A DNA stretch of 6,585 nt, taken from Methylomicrobium sp. (lineage in GTDB: Bacteria > Pseudomonadota > Gammaproteobacteria > Methylococcales > Methylomonadaceae). Below are positions 1 to 5,737 of the stretch, piece after piece. The stretch spans positions 1-6,585 of the forward strand of contig SLIO01000251.1 in assembly GCA_007135635.1 (NCBI GenBank). The letters run 5' to 3'. The notes beneath the pieces are model-generated. The model was not told where the DNA came from, searched no databases, and saw nothing but the letters and a program-made list of their open reading frames with translations. Position numbers and translations under genes: made by a program. The stretch's first letter is position 1, and each line of letters begins with the position of its first letter.

Positions 1-9
1 ACCAGAGAG

Positions 10-53
10 CTTTCATTTGCCGAGGCGATGGCCAGGCCTTCATGAACGTTACT
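10..53. repeat. Dispersed repeat, copy 1 (upstream of hypF)
   Basis: This 44-nt segment aligns without gaps to 2763-2806 in the same orientation. By hand count 32 of 44 positions match, with an exact 13-nt block at the left end (CTTTCATTTGCCG) and a nearly exact 12-nt block at the right end (ATGANCGTTACT). The middle is diverged. The two copies bracket hypF. The similarity is too ordered to be chance, and I infer a member of a dispersed non-coding repeat family; copy number cannot be judged from this window. Confidence 0.6.
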
Positions 54-179
54 TAGGAAATAGAACCGTTTCAACTGCTAACGCGAAAATAGCCTAAAGA
101 AACAGCATGAAATAATAGCTCTCCATCTGAGAAATGATTGAGTTAAAGCATCAAAATCCTGAGATATTTTGTGTTCATT

Positions 180-233
180 CCTCCCTCTTAAATAAAGGGG
201 GATTAATTTTAAAAAAACTCCCCTGCCCCTCTT
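180..233. repeat. C-rich/G-rich palindromic tract abutting the hypF start
   Basis: CCTCCCTCTT (180-189) faces AAAGGGGG (194-201), and GGGGA (198-202) can alternatively pair with TCCCC (219-223) across an A/T spacer. The tract ends in CCCCTGCCCCTCTTT directly before the GTG start of hypF. Alternating C-runs and G-runs around A/T spacers are typical of small palindromic intergenic repeats in many bacterial genomes. The rest of 54-179 is AT-rich; I found no convincing promoter or gene there. The repeat reading is an inference without a second copy in view. Confidence 0.45.
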
Positions 234-234
234 T

Positions 235-2511
235 GTGTTGAAATCTATTCAATCGCCTCCTTCCGGCAATATCGAAGCGCGCCGCTTGATCGTCACCGGA
301 CAAGTCCAAGGCGTCGGCTTTCGTCCCTTCGTATGCCGTTTGGCCCATGAATTTAATTTAAGTGGTTGGGTACTCAACCGGACCGGAACCGTTGAAATTT
401 TGATACAAGGCGAGCCGAACTTTATCGACCGGTTCATGACCCTTCTCATCGATAACGCGCCTCCCCTTGCAAGACCGACACTTGCAAGATGGAAAACCGC
501 CGAACCCGACGACCTGGATAGTTTTTCGATTCTCGATAGTATTGCCGAGTCGTCATCTGCCATACACATACCACCCGATTATTTTTTATGCGGCGATTGT
601 CTTGCCGAACTCCAAGACCCGAAACAACGTCGGTACCGCTATCCGTTCATCAATTGCACGCAATGCGGACCCCGCTACACACTGATCAAAAAGCTCCCCT
701 ACGACCGCGTTAACACCGCGATGGCCGAATTCGAACTATGCGCCGACTGTCGAAAAGAATATGAGAACTGCCTGGATAGGCGTTTTCATGCACAACCTTT
801 GGCTTGCCCAGTCTGTGGACCGTCCTTGACTTTTAACATCCTCCGCGAAAAACCCATCTCGGATACCCAAACGGCTTTGGCGGCCTGTATCGAAGCCTTG
901 CGCGCCGGCGCTATCGTCGCGGCGAAGGGCGTCGGCGGCTATCATTTAATCTGCGATGCAGCCTCGGAAACGGCCGTTCGGCGTTTGCGGGAACGTAAAC
1001 AACGCGTACGCAAACCGCTCGCGGTTCTCCTACCCTGGCGCGGCGAAGACGGTTTAGCAGCCGTGATGGAATATGCAGTCCTTAACCAACTGGAATTAAA
1101 TTTATTGCAAGACCCGCTTCGCCCGATCGTCTTGGTCGAAAAACGCAAAGGCAGCCCATTGGCCGACTCGGTCGCGCCCGGGATCAATGAAATCGGCATC
1201 ATGCTGCCCTATAGTCCTTTGCATTATCTATTAACTGCCGATTTCGGCGGTCCTTTGGTCGCAACATCCGCGAACATCAGCGGTGAACCGGTCATGACCG
1301 CCGGCGACGAAGTCGAACAGCGCTTAAGCTCGGTAGCCGATGCCTTTTTGCATCATAACCGGCCGATTCTTAGACCTGCAGACGATGCCGTTTTCAGAAG
1401 TATTGCCGGTAAAATGAGAGCGATCCGCTTGGGTCGCGGCTGCGCGCCGTTGGAAATGCCGCTTCCGTTTACGTTGCAAGAGCCGGTGCTTGCAGTGGGT
1501 GGGCATATGAAAAATACCGTGGCGCTCGCCTGGGGCGACCGCGCTGTGATATCCCCGCATATCGGCGATCTCGGATCGAGGCGGAGTCAAGAAGTCTTCG
1601 AACAAACTATCGACGATCTCGCCTCACTCTATGACATAGACGTCAAAAAAGTCATTCGCGACGCACACCCAGATTACCGATCGAGCCGATGGGCCGAACA
1701 ATCGGGTTTGCCGGTATCCCAGGTATTCCATCATCATGCTCATGCCTCGGCATTAGCCGGCGAATACGGCTTATCCGAAACCATGTTGGTTTTTACCTGG
1801 GACGGGACCGGCTACGGAGAAGACGGCACGATCTGGGGTGGTGAAGCTTTGTTGGGTAGGCCAGGCCGATGGCGCCGCGCGGGGTCTTTAAAGTCCTTCA
1901 GAATACCAGGAAGCAATGCGGTCGGGTACGAACCGTGGCGAAGCGCAGCGGCTTTATTTTGGGAATGCGGCCGCGAATGGCAAGACTGTCCCTTACCTTC
2001 CGAACTCTTAAAAAAAGCTTGGCAATACGGGCTCAACACCCCTCTTTGCAGTTCCGCCGGCAGACTGTTCGATGCAGCATCAGCAGTACTGGGGCTAGTG
2101 TCGAAAGCCGATTACGACGGCCAAGCGCCGATGGAACTAGAGGCCTTGAGCGCCGATAGCGGACCAGGGCCACGCTTACCCTTGATACAAGAAGAAAACG
2201 GCATTTGGCGTAGCGACTGGACGCCGTTATTGGCAATGCTGCAGAACGAGAAATTATCCAAAACGGAACGGGGCGGACAATTTCATGCCAGCCTAGCCGA
2301 AACGATAGTATTACAGGCTGTTCAGATTAGAAAGAGGCACCGAATCGACCGGGTCGGTCTTTGCGGCGGCGTGTTTCAAAATAAGCGACTGACCGAATTG
2401 GCAATAGAGAATTTGAAAAGGGAAGGTTTCGAGGTTTATCTACCGGAACGATTACCCGGAAACGACGCAGGCATCAGCTACGGACAAATCATCGAAGCCT
2501 GCTCGGCTTGA
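235..2511 (+). CDS. hypF: HypF, carbamoyltransferase for [NiFe]-hydrogenase maturation
   Basis: Cytoplasmic enzyme that uses carbamoyl phosphate and ATP to place a carbamoyl group on the C-terminal cysteine of HypE, the first step to the cyanide ligands of the [NiFe] site. All family modules are present in the 758 residues. They are an acylphosphatase domain (about 16-105, signature VQGVGFRPF with Arg30, and Asn48), two zinc fingers with CxxC pairs at 119/122, 141/144, 169/172 and 191/194, a YrdC-like domain (about 206-395, with KGVGGYHL and SANISGEP), and a Kae1-like C-terminal domain. The last carries VGGHMKN near 421, HHHAHA at 499, WDGTGYGEDG at 522, GGVFQN at 711 and GNDAGISYGQ at 742. 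Length is normal for HypF. The start is GTG with no Shine-Dalgarno; TTG at 238 is an alternative, and an in-frame stop lies at 193. Function is firm; the exact start is not. Confidence 0.97.
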   Translation: MLKSIQSPPSGNIEARRLIVTGQVQGVGFRPFVCRLAHEFNLSGWVLNRTGTVEILIQGEPNFIDRFMTLLIDNAPPLARPTLARWKTAEPDDLDSFSILDSIAESSSAIHIPPDYFLCGDCLAELQDPKQRRYRYPFINCTQCGPRYTLIKKLPYDRVNTAMAEFELCADCRKEYENCLDRRFHAQPLACPVCGPSLTFNILREKPISDTQTALAACIEALRAGAIVAAKGVGGYHLICDAASETAVRRLRERKQRVRKPLAVLLPWRGEDGLAAVMEYAVLNQLELNLLQDPLRPIVLVEKRKGSPLADSVAPGINEIGIMLPYSPLHYLLTADFGGPLVATSANISGEPVMTAGDEVEQRLSSVADAFLHHNRPILRPADDAVFRSIAGKMRAIRLGRGCAPLEMPLPFTLQEPVLAVGGHMKNTVALAWGDRAVISPHIGDLGSRRSQEVFEQTIDDLASLYDIDVKKVIRDAHPDYRSSRWAEQSGLPVSQVFHHHAHASALAGEYGLSETMLVFTWDGTGYGEDGTIWGGEALLGRPGRWRRAGSLKSFRIPGSNAVGYEPWRSAAALFWECGREWQDCPLPSELLKKAWQYGLNTPLCSSAGRLFDAASAVLGLVSKADYDGQAPMELEALSADSGPGPRLPLIQEENGIWRSDWTPLLAMLQNEKLSKTERGGQFHASLAETIVLQAVQIRKRHRIDRVGLCGGVFQNKRLTELAIENLKREGFEVYLPERLPGNDAGISYGQIIEACSA

Positions 2512-2514
2512 ACC

Positions 2515-2526
2515 GTTGTCGACAAC
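2515..2526. repeat. Perfect 12-bp palindrome just after hypF
   Basis: GTTGTCGACAAC is its own reverse complement and begins three bases past the hypF stop codon. No T-run follows, so it is not an intrinsic terminator. It could be a protein-binding site or the edge of the neighbouring repeat block. I know of no regulator that I could assign to it with confidence. Confidence 0.4.
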
Positions 2527-2540
2527 CTCTATAATTTGCC

Positions 2541-2677
2541 AGGCGATGTTTACTACTGTGAAAGTTCAATGCAGGAGCATTTTTCTGTCCTGCATCGCCT
2601 AAAGCGCCTACTGTTGGTGCCCTAATACACGCCATCCATGGCGTAATGCAAAATCTGCATTCATGCTATCCATGGCA
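2541..2677. repeat. Cluster of nested palindromes (REP-like block)
   Basis: Several inverted repeats are packed together. ATGCAGGA (2569-2576) pairs with TCCTGCAT (2588-2595), and AGGCGATG (2541-2548) pairs with CATCGCCT (2593-2600). Next come CGCCAT-CC-ATGGCG (2630-2643) and AATGCA-AAATC-TGCATT (2645-2661). The 9-mer ATCCATGGC occurs twice, at 2634-2642 and 2668-2676. No T-run follows any stem, so termination is not the obvious role. The density of short palindromes and the direct repeat suggest a composite repetitive extragenic element. From 2678 to 2762 I see no further clear signal. Confidence 0.55.
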
Positions 2678-2762
2678 ATCAGATTCCGCCGTCGAGCCTA
2701 CACGGACATACTTACGGCGTCCTGTCGGGCGAGTGACCGCACCCTTCACCCACGCGCCCGCA

Positions 2763-2806
2763 CTTTCATTTGCCGGAGTGATAACAGCTTCTTAATGATC
2801 GTTACT
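2763..2806. repeat. Dispersed repeat, copy 2 (downstream of hypF)
   Basis: Second copy of the 44-nt element at 10-53, in direct orientation, sharing an exact CTTTCATTTGCCG block and the ATGANCGTTACT end. It lies in the gene-free stretch between hypF and the toxin-antitoxin operon, about 86 bases past the palindrome cluster. Both may be parts of one longer element, of which only the right portion is kept at the left edge of the window. Confidence 0.6.
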
Positions 2807-2882
2807 GGATTAATGACAATACTGTGCGATACAAAAACAAAATAACTGACAAGGCCTGTTTTGCTGTGTCATTAGCAAAAAG

Positions 2883-3073
2883 GGCGGTAATGGCTTTTAC
2901 ATCTCCGCATATCTCGGTCTGTTACCAAGCCGAGCATTGGATATGCTAAACCTCCGTTTTGGGCAACTGACGGTATAGGGACTTTCACCCTCCGAGATTC
3001 GCAGCCTTGCAGGCTGCTCCTGAGGTATGAAGCTTAATCTTTTTTAGCTGCTGCCAGAAGCCTCATGTCCCAC
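2883..3073 (-). ncRNA. Probable group II intron fragment (5' end, domain I) or other structured RNA
   Basis: Read on the minus strand, this segment has group II intron features. It opens with GTGGGAC at 3073, close to the GTGYG 5' consensus. It carries AGGG-TGAAAGT-CCCT (2991-2977), the GGGTGAAAGTCCC-type hairpin found in domain I of bacterial introns. It also folds into GCAGCC/GGCTGC around a 5-nt loop (3001-3017), a TGAGG/CCTCA stem (3021-3025 with 3061-3065), and a long hairpin. That hairpin is GCATAT (2907-2912) with ATATGC (2941-2946), enclosing CTCGG (2913-2917) with CCGAG (2930-2934). No reverse transcriptase, domain V or 3' end is present, so it would be a truncated remnant. The stems are seen directly; the intron assignment is inference. 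A different structured RNA is possible. Confidence 0.45.
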
Positions 3074-3077
3074 TTTC

Positions 3078-3106
3078 TGTACAAGTATGAATTCTGAGCT
3101 TATAAT
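3078..3106 (+). promoter_or_regulatory. yefM-yoeB promoter
   Basis: TGTACA (3078-3083, four of six matches to the -35 consensus) and a perfect TATAAT (3101-3106) are separated by 17 bp, the ideal sigma-70 spacing. Transcription should start near 3113. The -35 hexamer is itself the core sequence recognised by YefM, which would let repressor binding block RNA polymerase directly. Confidence 0.75.
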
Positions 3107-3117
3107 TGTCTTCTTAA

Positions 3118-3125
3118 ATGTACAT
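3118..3125. promoter_or_regulatory. Second YefM-type operator core
   Basis: ATGTACAT is an 8-bp palindrome containing TGTACA (3119-3124), the same hexamer as the -35 box at 3078-3083. TGTACA is the established core of the E. coli YefM-YoeB operator palindromes. Here the two cores are 41 bp apart, bracketing the -10 box, with the second one just inside the predicted transcript and directly upstream of the GTGGAG ribosome-binding site (3126-3131). Autoregulation by the antitoxin-toxin complex is inferred. Confidence 0.6.
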
Positions 3126-3136
3126 GTGGAGTCTCT

Positions 3137-3391
3137 ATGAAAATTGTATCTTTTACAGAAGCAAGAAATAGCTTAAAAGCAGTGCTAGATGCTGTAGTTA
3201 ATGACGCTGATACAACTGTGATCACTCGTCGTGATTCAGAAGATGCCGTGGTTATGTCTTTGGACTACTACAACAGTCTGATGGAAACGGTGCACTTACT
3301 TCGTTCACCAGCTAACGCTGAGCATTTGAATCGTTCAATTGCGCAATACAAAGCGGGTAAAGTGACACAAAAAGAGTTAATGGATGAGTAG
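3137..3391 (+). CDS. yefM: YefM-family antitoxin (Phd/YefM)
   Basis: An 84-residue antitoxin that binds and neutralises the YoeB ribonuclease and represses its own operon. The N-terminal half (about 1-55) is a typical Phd/YefM DNA-binding and dimerisation domain, with the opening motif FTEARNSLKAVLD and the VITRRDSEDAVVMSLDYYNSLMET segment. The C-terminal part (about 56-84) is the extended, toxin-wrapping tail. The start has GGAG at 3128-3131, five bases upstream. Its last codons overlap the toxin start by 8 bp, the usual coupled arrangement. The DNA is clearly more AT-rich than the flanking hyp genes, suggesting horizontal acquisition. Family assignment is firm. Confidence 0.95.
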   Translation: MKIVSFTEARNSLKAVLDAVVNDADTTVITRRDSEDAVVMSLDYYNSLMETVHLLRSPANAEHLNRSIAQYKAGKVTQKELMDE

Positions 3392-3647
3392 TCGTTTACT
3401 ATCATGGACAGATGAGGCTTGGGACGACTACGAGTATTGGCAAACACAAGATAAGAAAACGCTTAAACGTATCAACAAACTGATTAATGATGCTAAGCGT
3501 TCCCCTTTTGAAGGAATTGGTAAACCGGAACCTTTAAAAGAAAACCTATCTGGTTTTTGGTCTCGCCGCATTGATGATGCAAACCGTTTAGTTTACGCAG
3601 TTGATGATAGTGCGTTAACGATAGTTTCGTGTCGTTATCATTACTAA
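3384..3647 (+). CDS. yoeB: YoeB toxin, ribosome-dependent mRNA endoribonuclease
   Basis: An 87-residue RelE-superfamily toxin that cleaves mRNA in the ribosomal A site when the YefM antitoxin is degraded. It matches E. coli YoeB nearly end to end, from the WDDYEYWQ segment through PFEGIGKPEPLK and NLSGFWSRRI to the terminal CRYHY. The catalytic residues are all kept: Glu49, Arg68, His86 and Tyr87 correspond to E. coli Glu46, Arg65, His83 and Tyr84. The toxin therefore looks active. AAAGAG at 3371-3376 inside yefM can serve as its ribosome-binding site, and the 8-bp overlap implies translational coupling. It sits between two convergent hydrogenase-maturation genes with no functional link to them. 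Confidence 0.96.
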   Translation: MSSRLLSWTDEAWDDYEYWQTQDKKTLKRINKLINDAKRSPFEGIGKPEPLKENLSGFWSRRIDDANRLVYAVDDSALTIVSCRYHY

Positions 3648-3656
3648 CTGAAGTTT

Positions 3657-3715
3657 CCCAATTATTAAAAAAGAGAACTGGCGTTGACCAAGGTGTCTGG
3701 GTATTTTTGATTGGG
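3657..3715. repeat. Imperfect inverted repeat after yoeB
   Basis: CCCAAT (3657-3662) pairs with ATTGGG (3710-3715), and inside it AAAAA (3668-3672) pairs with TTTTT (3704-3708), leaving a 31-nt loop. It begins ten bases past the yoeB stop. Just beyond the right arm is GTTAAAC (3721-3727), which fits the GTTRRRY core of integron attC sites, but the left side (TACTAAC) does not fit the RYYYAAC partner. Whether this is an attC relic, a weak hairpin or chance is open. The perfect TTGGT-AC-ACCAA at 3733-3744 is another small palindrome in the same gap. Confidence 0.3.
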
Positions 3716-3827
3716 TTTGCGTTAAACTAAACTTGGTACACCAATTAAAAAATGCCTCTACAACCCCGGTTACCTCCAATAAAAACAGGGAAACTTCAGA
3801 AGTAATATTCCCATAAGTCTAATTTTC

Positions 3828-3867
3828 AAAAAAAACAGAATAGCGATATCCTAAATATCGTTTTTTT
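3828..3867. terminator. Bidirectional intrinsic terminator
   Basis: CGATAT (3844-3849), loop CCTAA, ATATCG (3855-3860), followed on the + strand by seven Ts (3861-3867). On the minus strand the same stem is followed, after eight bases, by eight Ts (the A-run 3828-3835). The stem is AT-rich and only 6 bp. It lies 33 bp past the end of hypE and about 200 bp past yoeB, where both convergent transcripts would need stopping. The + strand direction looks stronger because the T-run is immediate. Confidence 0.6.
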
Positions 3868-3900
3868 GTGGTCCATTACCAGAATTCTATGCGTAAATAC

Positions 3901-4926
3901 CTAACAAATCCGCGGTAACGGATCGTCTTCAAGCTCTTCCAGTATCCTTTCTCCTCCTAGCGCTGTTTCTAAAAGCACTTGCGTTCGTCCGGCTTGAATG
4001 CTACCGATGATGGCCGCTTCGCGACAACCCGCGCCACGCATTCGTTTAAGCGCATCTTCGGCATCGCCACTTGCGACAACGGCCATTACCCGCCCTTCGC
4101 AGGCTAAATAATAAGGATCGTAGCCTAGGATATCGGCAACGGTTTTGACTTGCTCGTTAATTGGTATTGCCGTTTCGACCAATTTGACCGTGCCCGCGAC
4201 AGCCGATGCAATTTCGTGCGCGACAGTCGCAATACCGCCACGTGTCGGATCGCGCATAAAACGCAACCCGGGAACCTCAAGCAATGCGCGAGTCACCGGG
4301 AACACACTCGCAGCGTCGGATTGTAAGGTGCCGCTCAAACCGAATTGCTCGCGGGCCAATAACACGGCACAACCATGATCGCCGGCAGTTCCGCTAAGCA
4401 AAATGCAATCGCCGGTTTGAATAGTGTCAATGCCTAGATTAATTGATCGACTACGCTGTCCGACGCCGGTTACGGCAAAATAAACGCCGCCGCCCTGCCC
4501 TCGACGTAATACTTTAGTATCGCCTGCCACGATGTTAACAGCGCATTCTCGGCAAGCTTCAGCCATGCTGCGAATAAGCCGATCAAGCACGGCTATCTCC
4601 AAGCCTTCCTCGATAAATGCGTTGAGACTCAGATAACGTGGCGTTGCGCCAGCCACCGCCAAATCGTTCACGGTTCCATGGATAGCCAGGCTACCGATAT
4701 TACCGCCTGGAAATTCTAATGGATCGACCGTAAAACCGTCCGTCGTGATCATCAGCTCACTATCGGATTCGTCGAAAGGCATGGCGGCCGCGTCGGCACG
4801 TGTATCGAGCCAGGCATTACCGAGATATTTGGCGAATAAATGCTCAATCAATTCGCGCATGAAACGTCCTCCATTACCATGAGCAAGTGTAATGTAGGTA
4901 TCGGAAAATGAATGTTCTGTTATCAT
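3901..4926 (-). CDS. hypE: HypE, carbamoyl dehydratase for [NiFe]-hydrogenase maturation
   Basis: HypE receives the carbamoyl group from HypF on its C-terminal cysteine and dehydrates it, using ATP, to the thiocyanate that supplies CN to iron on the HypC-HypD complex. The 341 residues cover the whole family. The PurM-like N-terminal ATP-binding domain has AHGNGG at 15-20, a TTDGFTVDPL-to-VNDLAVAGA stretch at about 61-94, and GDTKV at 135-139. The C-terminal domain has RDPTRGG at 225-231, and the protein ends in PRIC, so the acceptor Cys341 is intact. ATG at 4926 is the first start after an upstream in-frame stop; no strong Shine-Dalgarno is visible. It is transcribed opposite to every other gene here, which is unusual because hypE normally follows hypD. 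Confidence 0.97.
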   Translation of the reverse strand: MITEHSFSDTYITLAHGNGGRFMRELIEHLFAKYLGNAWLDTRADAAAMPFDESDSELMITTDGFTVDPLEFPGGNIGSLAIHGTVNDLAVAGATPRYLSLNAFIEEGLEIAVLDRLIRSMAEACRECAVNIVAGDTKVLRRGQGGGVYFAVTGVGQRSRSINLGIDTIQTGDCILLSGTAGDHGCAVLLAREQFGLSGTLQSDAASVFPVTRALLEVPGLRFMRDPTRGGIATVAHEIASAVAGTVKLVETAIPINEQVKTVADILGYDPYYLACEGRVMAVVASGDAEDALKRMRGAGCREAAIIGSIQAGRTQVLLETALGGERILEELEDDPLPRIC

Positions 4927-5016
4927 GGTAGCAATATTAAAACTCTTAGGTGGAGGTGTTTTTCAGGATGCGTAAGCTGTAAAGCCATTCAAAAATCACG
5001 ACTCTATTAACAGCTT

Positions 5017-5045
5017 TTGCCGCCAAAATACTAGCATGTTATAAA
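5017..5045 (+). promoter_or_regulatory. Candidate sigma-70 promoter for hupE-hypC-hypA
   Basis: TTGCCG (5017-5022) and TATAAA (5040-5045) are 17 bp apart, matching consensus at four and five of six positions. It lies in the 201-bp divergent region between hypE and hupE and would give a leader of about 75 nt. I could not identify an equally good promoter for hypE on the opposite strand. Confidence 0.45.
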
Positions 5046-5059
5046 ATCTATTGCCCTCT

Positions 5060-5080
5060 AGCTTTAAGCTGATTTTTTTT
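5060..5080 (+). promoter_or_regulatory. Palindrome plus T-run in the hupE leader
   Basis: AGCTTTAAGCT (5060-5070) is an 11-nt near-palindrome followed by GA and eight Ts (5073-5080). The layout resembles a miniature intrinsic terminator or attenuator inside the predicted leader, but the achievable stem is very short once a loop is allowed. It may also be only an AT-rich spacer. Confidence 0.2.
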
Positions 5081-5127
5081 CACGACAACCACGATGTTTT
5101 ATCTTCAATTAGCCGAAAAGGTGTGAC

Positions 5128-5715
5128 ATGAACAGAAAGCCAATCAATGCAATTATCGGAATCACCGCGCTCGCCGCATACGGAACGGCGGCTCAGGCCC
5201 ATACCTTCGGCGTGGAAGGCGCGGTTTTTACGGATGGGTTCATCCATCCGTTCATAGGCCTCGATCATTTGCTGGCGATGCTGGCAATTGGCATTTGGGC
5301 CGTACAATTAGGTCAAAAAGCACTCTGGCGCTTGCCGGTTGCTTTTGTCGGCATGATGAGCCTGGCAGCATTATTAGCCTCGTATGGCCCTATCCTGCCC
5401 TTGATGGAGTTTGCCATTGCCGCAACCGTATTGTTTTTAGGTATCCTGTTGATGTTTTCGGTGCGTTTACCCGTCGCCACAGGCATGCTGATCGCCGGTT
5501 TATTCGCAACTGTTCATGGGTACGCACATGGACTGGAAATGCCGCAAGCCGCATCGCCTTTATTTTACGGTGCCGGTTTCATCGCCGCGACTTCACTGAT
5601 TCATGGGCTCGGTATCACGATGGCCGTGCTTATTAAACGCCAGCTTTGGCTAACTCGAGTCGGAGGTCTAGCGATCGCGGTCGCGGGACTTTATCTAACC
5701 ACTGTCACAAGCTAA
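5128..5715 (+). CDS. hupE: HupE/UreJ-family nickel permease
   Basis: Inner-membrane protein of the HupE/UreJ family, whose members are thought to take up nickel for hydrogenase or urease. The 195 residues begin with a signal peptide (about 1-24) ending AQA, so the mature chain would start at His25. Then comes the family motif HPFIGLDHLLAM (40-51; His40, Asp46, His47). About six hydrophobic segments follow, near 48-62, 66-85, 90-110, 113-131, 145-168 and 174-192. A second metal-ligand cluster, VHGYAHGLE, holds His130, His134 and Glu137. AAAAGG (5116-5121) lies six bases before the ATG. It leads a set with hypC (22-bp gap) and hypA, which ties it to nickel supply for hydrogenase. Transport of nickel rather than another metal is inferred from family and context. 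Confidence 0.92.
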   Translation: MNRKPINAIIGITALAAYGTAAQAHTFGVEGAVFTDGFIHPFIGLDHLLAMLAIGIWAVQLGQKALWRLPVAFVGMMSLAALLASYGPILPLMEFAIAATVLFLGILLMFSVRLPVATGMLIAGLFATVHGYAHGLEMPQAASPLFYGAGFIAATSLIHGLGITMAVLIKRQLWLTRVGGLAIAVAGLYLTTVTS

Positions 5716-5737
5716 AAAACTCATCTCGGGAGTTCAC

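Noticed and set aside
249..569. Long open frames antisense to hypF and hupE, for example 249-569 and 942-1202 on the minus strand
   Set aside because: They lie wholly or mostly within well-identified genes, and their translations show no family motifs.
2569..2595. The ATGCAGGA/TCCTGCAT hairpin as the hypF terminator
   Set aside because: No T-run follows the stem; the run of Ts is in the loop.
2663..2845. A 60-codon open frame on the + strand between hypF and yefM
   Set aside because: It begins inside the palindrome cluster, runs through the 44-nt repeat, has no ribosome-binding site and no recognisable protein features.
2958..3000. FMN riboswitch, suggested by a GGGTGAAAGTCCC-like string on the minus strand
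   Set aside because: The following ACCGGCGGT core of the FMN aptamer is missing, and no riboflavin gene lies downstream; the group II intron domain I match is better.
3089..3888. GAATTCT at 3089-3095 and 3882-3888 as target-site duplications around the toxin-antitoxin operon
   Set aside because: Only seven bases, and the left copy lies inside the yefM promoter; no terminal inverted repeats accompany it. Chance is the simpler explanation.
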